Below, in pieces: positions 1-9,260 of a stretch of DNA of 64,000 nucleotides. Each line of letters starts with the position of its first letter. The stretch's first letter is position 1. The stretch lies in contig NZ_CP016364.1 in assembly GCF_001888185.1 (NCBI RefSeq), positions 186,001 through 250,000 on the forward strand, in the 5' to 3' direction. Below the pieces are notes generated by a model. That model was not told the DNA's origin. It made no database searches and saw only the letters and a list, made by a program, of their open reading frames with translations. The position numbers were made by a program, and so were the translations under genes. Source of the stretch: Phaeobacter porticola. GTDB taxonomy: Bacteria > Pseudomonadota > Alphaproteobacteria > Rhodobacterales > Rhodobacteraceae.

Positions 1-921
1 CTCAACGTCGCGGCGGATGCGGGTGATCACGGCCTCAAACCAAGTCAGCGCGGCGGAGGCGGGGATAGCCACGGCCATGCCGGCAGCGGTGGTCAAAAGC
101 GCCTCCCAGATGCCGCCGGCCAGCAGCGCGGGATCGGCCTTGGACCCGGCGGCCTGCAGCGCCTGAAAGGCCGCGATCATGCCCAGAACCGTGCCCAGAA
201 GGCCCAGGAGCGGGGCAATGGTGGCAATCAGTTCCAGCGCGCCAAGGCCGGTACCGGCGGAGGCCAGATGCAGCTTCGCCACGCGGGCGGTTTCCTCGCG
301 GGCGCGATCTTCGGGCAGGGTGCAGACGGAGGCCAGCGCGGAGGCGACGACTTTGGAGCGGATGCCCCGTCGGCCCCGGACGATGTCGCGGGCGGTGTCC
401 TGTTCGCCCCTCTCAAAGGCGGCGACGGCGCGACCCGCCTTGCCCCGCGACCAGGCGCCGATCAGCGCCAACCGCCAGATTTTCCACAGGATCAGCGCCA
501 GCGTGATCACTGAAAGCGCCGCAATCGCCCAAATCGACGGCCCGCCGTCGCGCAGGAACTTGACCGCTTGCGCCGCCGCGTCGCTGGCGGTTTCAGCCAG
601 CATCTCCTGCTGGGAGAGCGCTGCCTCGGGTCGGGGCACGGGCGTTGCTGCGGGCGTGTCATTGAGCGCGGGGCTGCTGTCGGCTGCGGGTGTTGTCTCG
701 TTGGTGGGGCCTGCACCATCGTCAGTGGCTGTCGCGGGGGCGCTGGTGTCGGAGAGGCCCGGTGTCGGCGTTTCACCCGAGACGGCGGGCGCCGTGGTGG
801 CTGGCGATTGCGTGGTGATTTGCGGCGCGGATGTGGTCGGGGCAGCGGGGGCCTCCTGCGCCACAGCAAGCGAGAGGATCAACAACAGCGCGGCAAGGGC
901 CGCTGGTCTGCGAAGGGTCAT
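1..921 (-). CDS. exbB: ExbB/TolQ/MotA-family proton channel subunit (3' part missing)
   Basis: The visible 307 residues begin at ATG 921-919 and run off the left edge. They show a signal peptide (about residues 1-22), a long Pro/Thr/Ala-rich periplasmic linker (about 23-120), a membrane helix (SIWAIAALSVITLALI) and the hallmark MotA/TolQ/ExbB segment APLLGLLGTVLGMIAAFQAL. ExbB with ExbD energises TonB for outer-membrane siderophore receptors. The start overlaps the stop of the preceding reductase gene by ATGA, so it is translationally coupled to the iron-uptake operon. The N-terminal signal peptide plus linker is the ExbB subtype often seen in alphaproteobacteria. exbD and tonB would be expected beyond the left edge; that is inference. 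Confidence 0.88.
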   Translation of the reverse strand, partial: MTLRRPAALAALLLILSLAVAQEAPAAPTTSAPQITTQSPATTAPAVSGETPTPGLSDTSAPATATDDGAGPTNETTPAADSSPALNDTPAATPVPRPEAALSQQEMLAETASDAAAQAVKFLRDGGPSIWAIAALSVITLALILWKIWRLALIGAWSRGKAGRAVAAFERGEQDTARDIVRGRRGIRSKVVASALASVCTLPEDRAREETARVAKLHLASAGTGLGALELIATIAPLLGLLGTVLGMIAAFQALQAAGSKADPALLAGGIWEALLTTAAGMAVAIPASAALTWFEAVITRIRRDVE

Positions 922-1997
922 GACTGGCTCCAATAGGCAGCGATATAGCCTTGTCCGGGGCTTTTCCGGGGGGCGGGTTTGTCCTGCTTTATGGCGGCGC
1001 GCAGGCGCTGCACGTCGGATTTCTCGCAGGCAAACCACAGGAAATGATCGGGGCGTTCGGCACGGGCGGTCAGGGCCAGATCGCACAGGCTTTGCTGGTC
1101 AACGTGGCGCAGCCAGGTGACGCTGATGCCCTCCGGCGCGACGATGGGATAACCGCAATCGGCCCCGTCTGCGGCGAGGAGGACCGCCGCTCCGCGACTG
1201 TCGCGCGGCAGGGTTTCCAGAATGCGGGCGGCGGCGGGCAGGGCGGTTTCATCGGCATAGATCAGGATCTGCGAGGTCTGCGGAATGCCGCCACCGCCAG
1301 GGCCTGCAATCCGAAGCGTGTCGCCGGGTTTGGCGCCCAGAACCCAATTGGTGGCGCGGCCACCGTCGTGCAGGAAGATGTCAAAGGTCATCTCTGCGGC
1401 GGCATGGTCGATGTGGCGGGTGGTATAGACCGGGCGGTGCAGCGCCTTGTCACCCGAGGGCCAGACGGTGGCGCCGTTTTCAGCCACATGAGGCCACGCG
1501 GGGTCGGCGCAATCCGCAGCGGGCAACAGCAGGCGGAAATGAATGGCGTCCTCCTGAAAGCTGCTGAGGTCCGCCGCCTTCACCCGCACCCGCAGGAAGG
1601 CGCGGCCCACCGGGGTGATCGACATCACGGTGGTGGCATGCACGTTTGGAGGCAGTGCGCCGACGGTGGCGGTGTCGGACCAGCGCAGGGTCTGGGACAG
1701 GCCGGGTTGCAGCTCTTCGAGGTGCTCGGCAAACCCATCCTTCAGCATATGCAGGCGGTCGGGCAGGGCGGCAGAGACGCGGATCTCGATACCGTCACCC
1801 TGTGCTGTGAAATGGTAATGGCCAAAGCCGGGCACCTCGACCGTGACGGCGCTGTCGCTGTCTTCGATCACCGGCAGCTCATGCTCCTGCGCCATGGCGA
1901 CAAGGGGCGTGCGCAGGATACCAAAGGGCAGCGTGGACAGGGTGGCGGTGGTCTGTAGCGGGAAGGTCGGGTTGATGGTCATGGTGGTCTCACTCAC
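918..1997 (-). CDS. Siderophore-interacting protein (flavin-dependent ferric-siderophore reductase) with N-terminal DUF2218-like domain
   Basis: A 359-aa cytoplasmic protein. Residues about 110-359 match the SIP/ViuB flavoreductase family: the flavin-binding RPVYTTR motif at 188-194, the glycine-rich GPGGGG turn, and the C-terminal GYIAAYW block typical of the family. Such enzymes reduce Fe(III)-siderophores imported by the adjacent ABC transporter so that iron is released. Residues about 45-95 resemble the small DUF2218 domain found fused to SIPs in some proteobacteria, which makes this longer than stand-alone SIPs (about 250-270 aa). The ATG overlaps the stop of the upstream ATPase gene and the TGA overlaps exbB, placing it inside one transcription unit. 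DUF2218 is assigned by resemblance only. Confidence 0.85.
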   Translation of the reverse strand: MSETTMTINPTFPLQTTATLSTLPFGILRTPLVAMAQEHELPVIEDSDSAVTVEVPGFGHYHFTAQGDGIEIRVSAALPDRLHMLKDGFAEHLEELQPGLSQTLRWSDTATVGALPPNVHATTVMSITPVGRAFLRVRVKAADLSSFQEDAIHFRLLLPAADCADPAWPHVAENGATVWPSGDKALHRPVYTTRHIDHAAAEMTFDIFLHDGGRATNWVLGAKPGDTLRIAGPGGGGIPQTSQILIYADETALPAAARILETLPRDSRGAAVLLAADGADCGYPIVAPEGISVTWLRHVDQQSLCDLALTARAERPDHFLWFACEKSDVQRLRAAIKQDKPAPRKSPGQGYIAAYWSQS

Positions 1998-2776
1998 TCC
2001 GGGATGACATGCGGGCTGCCGTGGACGGGATCGGCAATGATCCGGCAGGGCAGGGCGAAGACGGATTGCAGGACGCCTTCGGTGACCACCTCCTCCGGGG
2101 GGCCTTCGCAGAAGACCTGCCCGTCTTTCAGCGCGATCATATGGCTGGCAAAGCGTGCGGCCAGATTGATGTCATGCAGCACCATGACCACGGTGCGCCC
2201 GGTGTCTTGGTTGAGCTGCTGCACCAGTTTCAGCAGTTCGATCTGATGCGGCAGATCGAGGTAGGTCGTGGGTTCATCAAGCAGCAGGATGTCTGTGTCC
2301 TGGGCCAGCGCCATGGCGATCCAGGCACGTTGGCGCTGCCCACCGGAGAGCGCCTCAAGCGGGCGATCTGCGTGGGGTGTCATTTGGGTGAGGTCGAGCG
2401 CGCGGGTGACCGCCTCGGCGTCCTGTCTGGACCATTGCCGCAGCGGGGATTGATGCGGGGTGCGGCCCCGGGTGGCCAGATCGCGCACGGTCAGCCCCTC
2501 TGGGGCGGTGGGGGTCTGCTGCAGGATCGCCAGACGCTGCGCGACGGCGCGGCTGCCCTGTCGGTGGATCGCCTTGCCATCCAACAGCACCTGACCCTTG
2601 CCCGCAGGCTGGAGCCGGGCCAGCGCCCGCAGCAGGGTGGATTTGCCACAGGCATTGGGACCGACGATCACGGTGAGCGCACCATCGGGGAGATCTGTCG
2701 ACAGACTGTTGAGCACGGGGGTGCGGCTGTAGGACACCGAGAGATCCTCGGCGCGCAGGCGGGCGGTGGCAGCCAT
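1994..2776 (-). CDS. Iron-siderophore ABC transporter ATP-binding protein (FecE/FepC type)
   Basis: A 260-aa ATPase with Walker A GPNACGKST (39-47), ABC signature LSGGQRQR (143-150), Walker B DILLLDEP (about 162-169) and a His-switch LHDIN. Sequence style and length match FecE/FepC/FhuC ATPases, which form a dimer under a two-permease core. It sits between the second permease gene (start codon overlapping the permease stop at 2776) and the reductase gene (overlap at 1994-1997), so it is the NTPase of this import system. The exact siderophore cannot be read from sequence. Confidence 0.92.
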   Translation of the reverse strand: MAATARLRAEDLSVSYSRTPVLNSLSTDLPDGALTVIVGPNACGKSTLLRALARLQPAGKGQVLLDGKAIHRQGSRAVAQRLAILQQTPTAPEGLTVRDLATRGRTPHQSPLRQWSRQDAEAVTRALDLTQMTPHADRPLEALSGGQRQRAWIAMALAQDTDILLLDEPTTYLDLPHQIELLKLVQQLNQDTGRTVVMVLHDINLAARFASHMIALKDGQVFCEGPPEEVVTEGVLQSVFALPCRIIADPVHGSPHVIPE

Positions 2777-3792
2777 CAGAGGGCTCCTTTTCTGAATTGG
2801 GCCAAGAGCAGCCAGATCAGCACCGGGGCGCCGATCAGCGCGGTGAACACTCCGGCGGGCAGCTGGATCATCGGCACCGCGCGGGAGGCGGTATCGGCCA
2901 GAAGAGTGATCAGCGCGCCGGACGCCGCGGCGGCCAGCAGGACCGGTCGGCCATTGGGGATCAGGCGGCGGGCGATGGGACCGGCGGCAAAGGCCACAAA
3001 GGGCAGCGGCCCGGCGGTGCTGACAGCCAATGCGGCAAGCAGGATGCCGGTGCCGGTGAGTGCAAGTCTGAGCGGTGACAGCGCCATCCCCAGCCCGGTT
3101 GCGATATCATCGGCCATGCCCAGCCGGGTGAGCGGGAATTGCAGCCAGATCAGCGCCGGAGCCAGCAGCAGCAGGCTGCCCCAGACAAGAGCAACATCGC
3201 TCCAGCTGCGGGCGTTCAGCGTGCCGATCAGCCATTGCGCCATATCTGCGGCGGTCTGGGCATCCATTCGGCTGATCAGCAGATCGCCTAGGGCGGTCAG
3301 CACGAGGCTGGCCCCAACGCCGGTGAGGATCAGCCGATAGGGCGGCAGGCCACGCGACCAGGCCAAGAGGGTCACAACACCGGCGGTGATGAGCGCGCCG
3401 GCAATGGCACCGGGCAGCACCATGCCACCGGTGAGCATCATCGCGACCAGCGCGCCGCAGCTGGCCCCGGCGTTGAAGCCGATCACATCGGGAGAGGCCA
3501 GCGGGTTGCGCATCATGGTCTGGAACAGTGCACCGGAGAGGCCGAAGGCCGCGCCTGCGCCAAGTGCGGTCAGGATGCGCGGCATGCGATTGTCCAGCAG
3601 GATCATCTGTTGGATCGCGGTGCCGCCGCCGGTCAGGATCTCCCGCATGTCTGCAAGGCTCAGCGGGTAGCTGCCAAGGGTCAGGGCCAGCAGGGCCGTC
3701 ATCAGCAGGACGCTGAGCAGCAGGATCGCGGTGAGGACCGCGCGGCGCGAGATCTGCAGCGACAGGGCGGAGAGGCGGAGGGTCCAGATCAT
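2776..3792 (-). CDS. FecCD-family siderophore permease (second permease)
   Basis: 338 aa starting MIWTLRLSALS. An open frame extends upstream, but this ATG overlaps the stop of the preceding permease gene as ATGA and the membrane protein proper begins here, so 3792 is the better start. About ten hydrophobic helices are visible. The family signatures NRMPRILTALGAGAAFGLSG and MRNPLASPDVIGFNAGAS correspond to the coupling-helix region of BtuC/FecD permeases. It pairs with the 3789-4820 product to form the membrane pore for a ferric siderophore. Confidence 0.92.
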   Translation of the reverse strand: MIWTLRLSALSLQISRRAVLTAILLLSVLLMTALLALTLGSYPLSLADMREILTGGGTAIQQMILLDNRMPRILTALGAGAAFGLSGALFQTMMRNPLASPDVIGFNAGASCGALVAMMLTGGMVLPGAIAGALITAGVVTLLAWSRGLPPYRLILTGVGASLVLTALGDLLISRMDAQTAADMAQWLIGTLNARSWSDVALVWGSLLLLAPALIWLQFPLTRLGMADDIATGLGMALSPLRLALTGTGILLAALAVSTAGPLPFVAFAAGPIARRLIPNGRPVLLAAAASGALITLLADTASRAVPMIQLPAGVFTALIGAPVLIWLLLAQFRKGAL

Positions 3793-4820
3793 AGCTTGCG
3801 CACCCCGTTGCGACGGACCAGCCAGATCAGCACCGGCCCGCCAATCAGCGCGGTCATCACCCCGGCCTGCATATTGCCACCAAAGAGGGCCAGCCGCCCC
3901 AGAAGATCCGCCGCGATTAGCAGCAGCGCGCCGAACACGGCAGAGAAGGCGAGCGACCAGCCAATCGCGGGACCTGCGGCCCAGCGGGCGATATGCGGTA
4001 CGATCAGCCCGGCAAAGGCAATCGGCCCGGCCATGGCAACGGTTGCGCCACACAGGAGCACAATCGCGGCCCCGGCTATGAGCCGTGTGAACCCGGTGCG
4101 TACGCCCAGCCCCTTGGCGGTATCCTCGCCCAGCATCAGCGCATTGAGGCCGAAGCCTGCGATGATGGCCAGCAGAGCGCCCAGAATAAGAAACGGCAGC
4201 AGGGACTGGAGCGTGGCGGGCAGAATGCCGTCGAACCCGCCGAGAACCCAGAAACGATAGACATCCAGCGTCTGCCGGCTGACCAGCAGCAGGGCGCGGG
4301 TGAGTGCCAGAAACAGCGCGCTGACAGCGGCCCCGGCCAGGATCAGGCGCAGCGGATTGGCCTGACTGCCACCACCGAGGAGGAACACCAGCACGGAGGC
4401 GGCCAGACCACCACCGAGGGCCACCCAGATGAACTCTGCCGGATCGGTCACGCCCAGAACAAGAATGCAGAGCACAACCCCAAGGGCTGCCCCACCGTTG
4501 ATGCCCAGAAGGCCGGGATCAGCCAGCGGGTTGCGGGTCATCGCTTGAATCAGCGCGCCCGACATGCCAAGGGCCGCCCCCGCCAGCCCAGCCCCGATCA
4601 GTCGCGGCAGGCGCATATTGCGCACGACGATATGATCGGCATTGTTCGGGTCATAGCTGGTCAAAGCGCCCCAGATGTCAGCCCAGCCGGTGGCGCGGGC
4701 ACCAAGGCTGAGGGCGGCAATGGACAGCAGACAGAGCGCAAGCAGCGCGGTCCCAAGCCACAGCAGCCGCAGATCGCCAGAGCGGGATTGCCGAGGTAGC
4801 GTGAGTGTTGACGCGGTCAT
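3789..4820 (-). CDS. FecCD-family siderophore permease (first permease)
   Basis: 343 aa from ATG 4820-4818. An in-frame ATG 33 nt upstream lies inside the binding-protein gene. The chosen start has a good GGGAGG ribosome site and sits one base after that gene's TGA. The protein has multiple membrane helices and the family blocks NMRLPRLIGAGLAGAALGMSG and MTRNPLADPGLLGINGGA. It is a homologue of FecC/FepD and the partner of the next permease. Its 3' end overlaps the next start by four bases. Confidence 0.92.
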   Translation of the reverse strand: MTASTLTLPRQSRSGDLRLLWLGTALLALCLLSIAALSLGARATGWADIWGALTSYDPNNADHIVVRNMRLPRLIGAGLAGAALGMSGALIQAMTRNPLADPGLLGINGGAALGVVLCILVLGVTDPAEFIWVALGGGLAASVLVFLLGGGSQANPLRLILAGAAVSALFLALTRALLLVSRQTLDVYRFWVLGGFDGILPATLQSLLPFLILGALLAIIAGFGLNALMLGEDTAKGLGVRTGFTRLIAGAAIVLLCGATVAMAGPIAFAGLIVPHIARWAAGPAIGWSLAFSAVFGALLLIAADLLGRLALFGGNMQAGVMTALIGGPVLIWLVRRNGVRKL

Positions 4821-4821
4821 G

Positions 4822-5901
4822 TCAGGAGCCTCCCTTCGCGAGTAGCCCGGCATTTGCAGTGCTGCTCACCACGGTTGCGGGGTCGCCATCCACCGCCGCC
4901 TCCAGCAAGGGCACCAGCTGGTCGAGCGCATAATCGAGGCTGAGTGGGCTGGAATGGGACAACGCGGCGGACAGCAATTTATCCGCATAGATTTCGCGTC
5001 CCTCGCGGTAAGCCCGCGTGGTATGGCGCAGCGGCATTCGGGCAAGTTTTTCAACATTGCGCCCGGTATCCAGCCAGATCAGCGCATCCACATCCATTGC
5101 CGACGGGTCTTCGGCGGGGAATTCGATGTAGAATTGGTTGAGCGCGTTCTGCCCATCCGGCGCATCCTGCACCGAAAATCCCAGAGCGGTGAGGAACTGG
5201 CCGCGAATATCGGCACGGGTATAGGCGCGGGTATGGCCGGCCCATGCCATCATGGCGCTGGCGCCTTGCCATTCGGGATGGGCGGCGCGCAGATCCGCAA
5301 AACGCCCCTCAATCCGGGTGACAATCGCCTCTGCGGTGGTGCGCTTGCCGGTGGCGGTTCCCAGTCGCAGCAGCATCTGCTGCCAGGGGGTGCCATAGTC
5401 GCCATCCTCGGCGCGCGGCGGTAGGGTCGGGGCGATTTGCGACAGCAGCGCATATTGCTGTGCGGTGATGCCGGACCACTGCGCGGCGATCAGATCAGGC
5501 TCCATCGCCGCGATCCGTTCGATGTCGATCTCGCCCCGCATCACCACCGGTTGAGCCTCCCCAAGCGCATCATGCCCCCAGGGCCAGACGCCATAGGGAT
5601 CGCTGCCGTACCATTTGCGCAGCGCATAGGGGCGCTCTCCCAATGCCAGCAAAAAATCATGCCCGATGAAGCTGAGCGAGACGATGCGGGTGGGTTTGGC
5701 GAGCACCGTTGTGGTGCCGTAACGATGGTCGATCACCGCTGGAAAGGGATCGGCGCTGCCGGGTAGTGGACAGAGGCCGAGCAGGAAGACCGCCAACAGC
5801 GCGGCAGCCGCTTGGCGCCAGTTTTGTCGACTCAGGCTCAGGCTTGGTCGCAGGGCGCTGCGGGCTGCGCCTGTGTTCTGTCGGGGATCGCCCTGTTTCA
5901 C
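4822..5901 (-). CDS. Periplasmic iron-siderophore binding protein
   Basis: 359 aa. A positively charged N-terminus is followed by a hydrophobic export segment (about residues 31-50, AAAALLAVFLLGLCPLPGSA), then a type III (TroA/FepB-fold) binding protein: RIVSLSFIGHDFLLALG near the N-domain, the EPDLIAA block, and a C-domain ending near residue 340. It delivers ferric siderophore to the downstream permeases and is the first gene of the operon. Few candidate starts exist; this one places the signal peptide 30 residues in, so a shorter start is possible. Confidence 0.88.
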   Translation of the reverse strand: MKQGDPRQNTGAARSALRPSLSLSRQNWRQAAAALLAVFLLGLCPLPGSADPFPAVIDHRYGTTTVLAKPTRIVSLSFIGHDFLLALGERPYALRKWYGSDPYGVWPWGHDALGEAQPVVMRGEIDIERIAAMEPDLIAAQWSGITAQQYALLSQIAPTLPPRAEDGDYGTPWQQMLLRLGTATGKRTTAEAIVTRIEGRFADLRAAHPEWQGASAMMAWAGHTRAYTRADIRGQFLTALGFSVQDAPDGQNALNQFYIEFPAEDPSAMDVDALIWLDTGRNVEKLARMPLRHTTRAYREGREIYADKLLSAALSHSSPLSLDYALDQLVPLLEAAVDGDPATVVSSTANAGLLAKGGS

Positions 5902-6455
5902 ATGTCTCTCCAGCCATCGGCACGAGGTGCCGCCGTTTTGATCGGTGTTATGATCAAGATTGGCTGGATCTGCGGCCCATGAGGCGGCGAGTCTTGCTGG
6001 TTGGCGCCCGTCCGGCGCGCTCGGGTCAGTTATTTAACCTTAGTTCTTTTGTCAAGTTAACGGCGCGATGACACAGTGTTCAACCCCGGCTGGTTGTTGT
6101 GCAGCCAATCGAGCATAGCAGATGATCCTAGTGTTGCTGATCGGCAAATGCGGAGTTCCCAAGGGCGGTGGCGAAACTGCCAATTGCATCCGGCAGAAGA
6201 ATGTATGCGACAACACCCTGCATTTTTGCGTTCGTCCCAGAAATGCAGAGAGCGATTGCTATCAGGTCTGGTTCGGCGCGTGTCGCTATAGCGGAGATCA
6301 GGACCATCGGAGGCCTGCTTCCTGTCGTCTGAGCTGGCCAATTCTGCCATTGCCATTGCCATTGCCTGTTTGGCGGACATTGTTTGGGTCAGAGGTGATT
6401 TTGCACGGTTTCCCCCGGCAATGTCGCTTGCAACATCCTGGATAGTTCGCAGTGG
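5902..6455. other. Intergenic region, no supported gene
   Basis: About 550 bases between the siderophore operon and a degraded regulator. The open frames on either strand have no ribosome site and read as random composition. A short tandem CCATTG hexamer (about 6347-6366) and the possible promoter at 6027-6055 are the only patterns seen. Confidence 0.5.
6027..6055 (-). promoter_or_regulatory. Possible promoter of the siderophore operon
   Basis: On the minus strand a perfect TTGACA (6055-6050) is followed after 17 bases by a weak TAACTG (6032-6027), about 125 bases upstream of the binding-protein start. The surrounding sequence is A/T-rich in an otherwise G/C-rich region. No convincing Fur, Irr or RirA box was recognised. 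Confidence 0.28.
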
Positions 6456-7034
6456 CTAAAAAGCAGCGGTCAAAGTGGCCGTATGAGTGTTTTTCGTAGA
6501 AAAGATGGAGTTGCGCACGAATTCAGGCGCCTTGAAATGATCGCTGTCATAGGCCCCGCAGCGCTGCAATTGTTCGCGACTGGTAATGAAGATCCGGTTG
6601 TGTGCTTCAAACACGAGGCCAGAGTGTTTGAGCGTTGAGGGGATGGCGAATTCGTTATCTTCATAGCGCTCCAGCTCTTTGGAGAACCAGTCCTTCCCGC
6701 TGCCAAATATCCGCCCGATATTATTAAGGAGATAGTGCTTGGACGGGTCTGGGCTCATGTAGATATGGTAATATCCCTCATGGCGCTCCAGCAGGCCCGG
6801 ATTGCGACACTCACGGCGGATGACCCTTTCCATCTGCTCCGAAAACGGATCATCCGATTGGGCCAAAACTGGCGGCCGCAGCCGGACCAGTTTGGCCAGC
6901 GACGGTGTGGTCTGGTCGGTGAGGTATTTGTTGAATTGCTGCCGGTTGATCCCGATTCGACGGCAGACCTCCGAAACCGAGCGCCCGTAACAGCATAGCA
7001 GTCTAAGATTGGAGGAAAGGTCAGTATCAGGCAT
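6456..7034 (-). CDS. HTH-domain regulator, probably shortened relative to its family
   Basis: 192 aa. Residues 8-45 (NLRLLCCYGRSVSEVCRRIG then INRQQFNKYL) form an XRE-like helix-turn-helix characteristic of a roseobacter regulator family of about 260 aa. From memory of that family, the segment after PSLAKL should continue with roughly 30 residues (RRICDFFGV-like) before VRLRPP. Here PSLAKL is joined directly to VRLRPP, suggesting an in-frame deletion. The C-terminus also seems to lose about 70-80 residues after the APEFVRNSIF stretch. The ribosome site is weak. Direct repeats TTTATGCTG (7037-7045 and 7047-7055) lie just upstream and could be operator sites. Probably a non-functional or altered copy. 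Confidence 0.55.
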   Translation of the reverse strand: MPDTDLSSNLRLLCCYGRSVSEVCRRIGINRQQFNKYLTDQTTPSLAKLVRLRPPVLAQSDDPFSEQMERVIRRECRNPGLLERHEGYYHIYMSPDPSKHYLLNNIGRIFGSGKDWFSKELERYEDNEFAIPSTLKHSGLVFEAHNRIFITSREQLQRCGAYDSDHFKAPEFVRNSIFSTKNTHTATLTAAF

Positions 7035-7157
7035 AATTTATGCTGCTTTATGCTGATCTGCTGCGTGCAGCCTAATATTCACGGTATGACTATGCGTGCT
7101 TTGCGGCCTGTGCGCCCTCTAGATTGGTGAAAACGATGTCAAAAGATGAAGAGGAAG

Positions 7158-7762
7158 ATGACAAAAATTGCGAGTGTGTCCGTCCGGCGGGTTCCAGTAT
7201 GCGCAAGCGTTGCAGCCGCCATCTGGACCGCTGTGGCAGGTACTGGTGCCGCCGATACCCTGCGCATCGCGGTTGCCGCCGATCCCGGCTATCTGGATCC
7301 GGCCTGTTAGGGGTCTAGTTCGGAGCAGCTGCTGATTGACAACCTGTATCCGCGGCTGGCCAAATATGCCCCCGGCGAAACCTGGAGGGTCGAACTGGAT
7401 GCGGCAAAACCGGTGGATCTCTCCGATCCGCAGAACATCATCTTTGAGCTGAAGCGGGCATCATGTGGTCGGGCGGTTATGGCGAGTTGACGGCAAAGGA
7501 TGTGGAGCACTCCTTTGAATGACACTTGGATCCAGGTTGGGAATCCGGCATCGCCACCGAGTTTACGCTGCTGAAAGACGTCGAGTTTACCGGGCCTTAC
7601 GCTGGCTTCATTCACTTGAACGCGCCCTCGGCGTTCTTCTGATCAGCCACTTTGGCCTCTACGTCCGGCGCAATCATTTCCAAGGCGTTGGCGGAAGCTT
7701 CGGATGGCTATTTTGAGGCTGTCCCGGTGGCGACGGCAGGCCCGTACAGATTCAAATCCCAC
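7158..7762 (+). pseudogene. Remnant of a peptide ABC transporter substrate-binding protein (SBP_bac_5 type)
   Basis: From ATG 7158 the reading begins MTKIASVSV and includes TLRIAVAADPGYLDPAC before an in-frame TAG near 7308. Reading continues as EQLLIDNLYPRLAKYAPG to a stop near 7488. A shifted frame then reads IMWSGGYGELTAKDVEHSFE, followed by another stop. Further pieces are IATEFTLLKDVEFTGPYAGF and SGAIISKALAEASDGYF with VATAGPYRF. These are recognisable, ordered pieces of a DppA/OppA-type binding protein. About 600 bases remain of a gene normally near 1.6 kb, so there are several nonsense changes, frameshifts and large internal deletions. Clearly non-coding now. Confidence 0.8.
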
Positions 7763-7776
7763 GCACCCGGCCAGCC

Positions 7777-8522
7777 ATCAAGGCCGAGTTCGCCGAGCGG
7801 CTGGGGCTGGATCAGCCGATGCCGGTGCAGATCGTGAAGTATCTGGGAGCAGTGGCTCAGGGCGATCTGGGCACCGATCTGCGCAGCCGCCGCCCTGTCA
7901 GCGAAGTACTGATGGCGCATCTTCCGCATACGGTGCAGCTGATCACGGCAGCGATGCTGCTGGCGGCAGACCTGGGCATCCCGCTGGGCTGGCTGGCGGC
8001 TGCGCGCCGCAACGGGCTGTTTGATCGGCTGATCGGGGTGCTGTCGGTCAGCGGCATCGCGGTGCCATCGGTGACTATCGCAATCTACGGCATGCTGCTG
8101 TTTCATCCCGGCTGGGCTGGCTGCCGGCCATCGGCGTCGGCGGGGTCGGCTATCTGGCGCGGCTGATGCGCGCCTCGATGATTGAGGTGCTGTCGGCAAA
8201 CTACGTCCGCAATGCCCGGTCGTTCGGACTGACTGAACCGCGCATCATCTCGCGCTATGCGCTGCGGGTGGCGGTGGCACCGACCATCACCGTGCTGGGG
8301 GTCGGAGTCGGCTACATGCTGGGCAGCGCGGTCTTCGCGGAGATCGTCTTGGCCCGGCCCGGCATCGGCAAGCTGATGTATGACGCTGTGATCCTGCGCA
8401 GCTACCCGGTGACACTGGGTGCGGTGCTGGCGTCCAGCGCGCTGCTGATCGCCGCCACCACTGCGGCAGATATCCTCAACGCCACAATCGACCCCCGTTT
8501 CAAGGAAGGCCAGGAGCAATGA
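7777..8522 (+). pseudogene. Remnant of a DppB-type peptide transporter permease
   Basis: Starting directly after the binding-protein remnant with no start codon, the frame reads IKAEFAERLGLDQPMPVQI and then LGDLGT-like DppB sequence with several membrane helices. Near 8100 a frame change occurs together with a deletion, after which VGYLARLMRASMIEVLSANY and the EAA-like block continue to GAVLASSALLIAATTAADIL and a stop at 8520-8522. The N-terminal helix and the middle loop of the roughly 310-aa family are missing. The last bases overlap the ATG of the next remnant (ATGA), the original operon spacing. Confidence 0.82.
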
Positions 8523-9260
8523 CTGCGGTAGATATTCAACCCGTCTCCAAGCCAGCACGCTCAGGCGGGTTCACCAATCTGGCCCGTGATCCGATGGGCA
8601 TGTTGGGGCTGCTGCTGGCGCTGCTGTTGATCCTGACGGCGCTGCTGGCCCCTTGGATCGCGCCGTACGGGCCGAATGCCATGGACACCCCCTCCAAACT
8701 GCAGGGACCAAATGCGGCCCATTGGCTGGGCACCGACCAGTGGAGCCGCAATGTGCTGTCGCGGGCGATCTATGGTGGGCAGATCGCGCTGAGCGTGGTG
8801 CTGATTTCCACCGCGCTGGCTCGACTATGTGCTGACACTGGGGTTCGACACGGTGCGCGCCTATCCGGTGATTATTCTGGCGTTGGCCATCGGCCCGATC
8901 TTTGGCGGCGGCATGGTGGTACTGGTGGTACTGGTGGGACTGCTGGTCGCAACTTCTATGCCCTATTACGGGCGGATCATGCGGGCTTCGGTCATGGCGC
9001 AGGCCAAATCCGAATATGTAGAAGCACTGTGCGCGATGGGCGCCGGGCGCGTCCGTATCGTGGCCCGCCACATCCTGCCCAATGTGATCGGTCCGGTTCT
9101 GATCGTCGCCTCAATGGATATTCCCACCTTCATCGCCGCCGAAGCGGGACACAGCTTCCTGGGTGTCGGGGCCAAACCGCCCGCCTCCAGCTGGGGCCTG
9201 ATGCTGCGGTGTGGGTTCGATTTCGTCGGCTACACGCCCTGGCTGGTTGTCGCGGCCTAT
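8519..9260 (+). pseudogene. Remnant of a DppC-type peptide transporter permease
   Basis: The intact start MTAVDIQPVSKPARSGG leads into a normal DppC N-terminus with LLLALLLILTALLAPWIAPY and the GTDQWSRNVLSR motif. Near 8815 there is a deletion/frame change, after which LTLGFDTVRAYPVIILALAI and the permease EAA region (YVEALCAMGAGRVRIVARHI) continue. Around 9260 the sequence jumps without a stop into an unrelated amidohydrolase tail. Two disruptions and the missing C-terminus make it non-functional. Confidence 0.82.

Noticed and set aside
951-3340. Long plus-strand open frames opposite the siderophore operon (up to 443 codons)
   Set aside because: They are antisense shadows of high-G+C genes, lack ribosome sites, and read as Gly/Arg/Gln-rich nonsense, while the minus strand has full family motifs.
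6347-6366. CCATTG hexamer repeat as a microsatellite of interest
   Set aside because: Only about three copies in a non-coding stretch; likely chance.
6057-6380. 107-codon minus-strand frame
   Set aside because: No ribosome site; Ser/Arg/Asp-rich reading and a CCATTG tandem give it its start; looks random.
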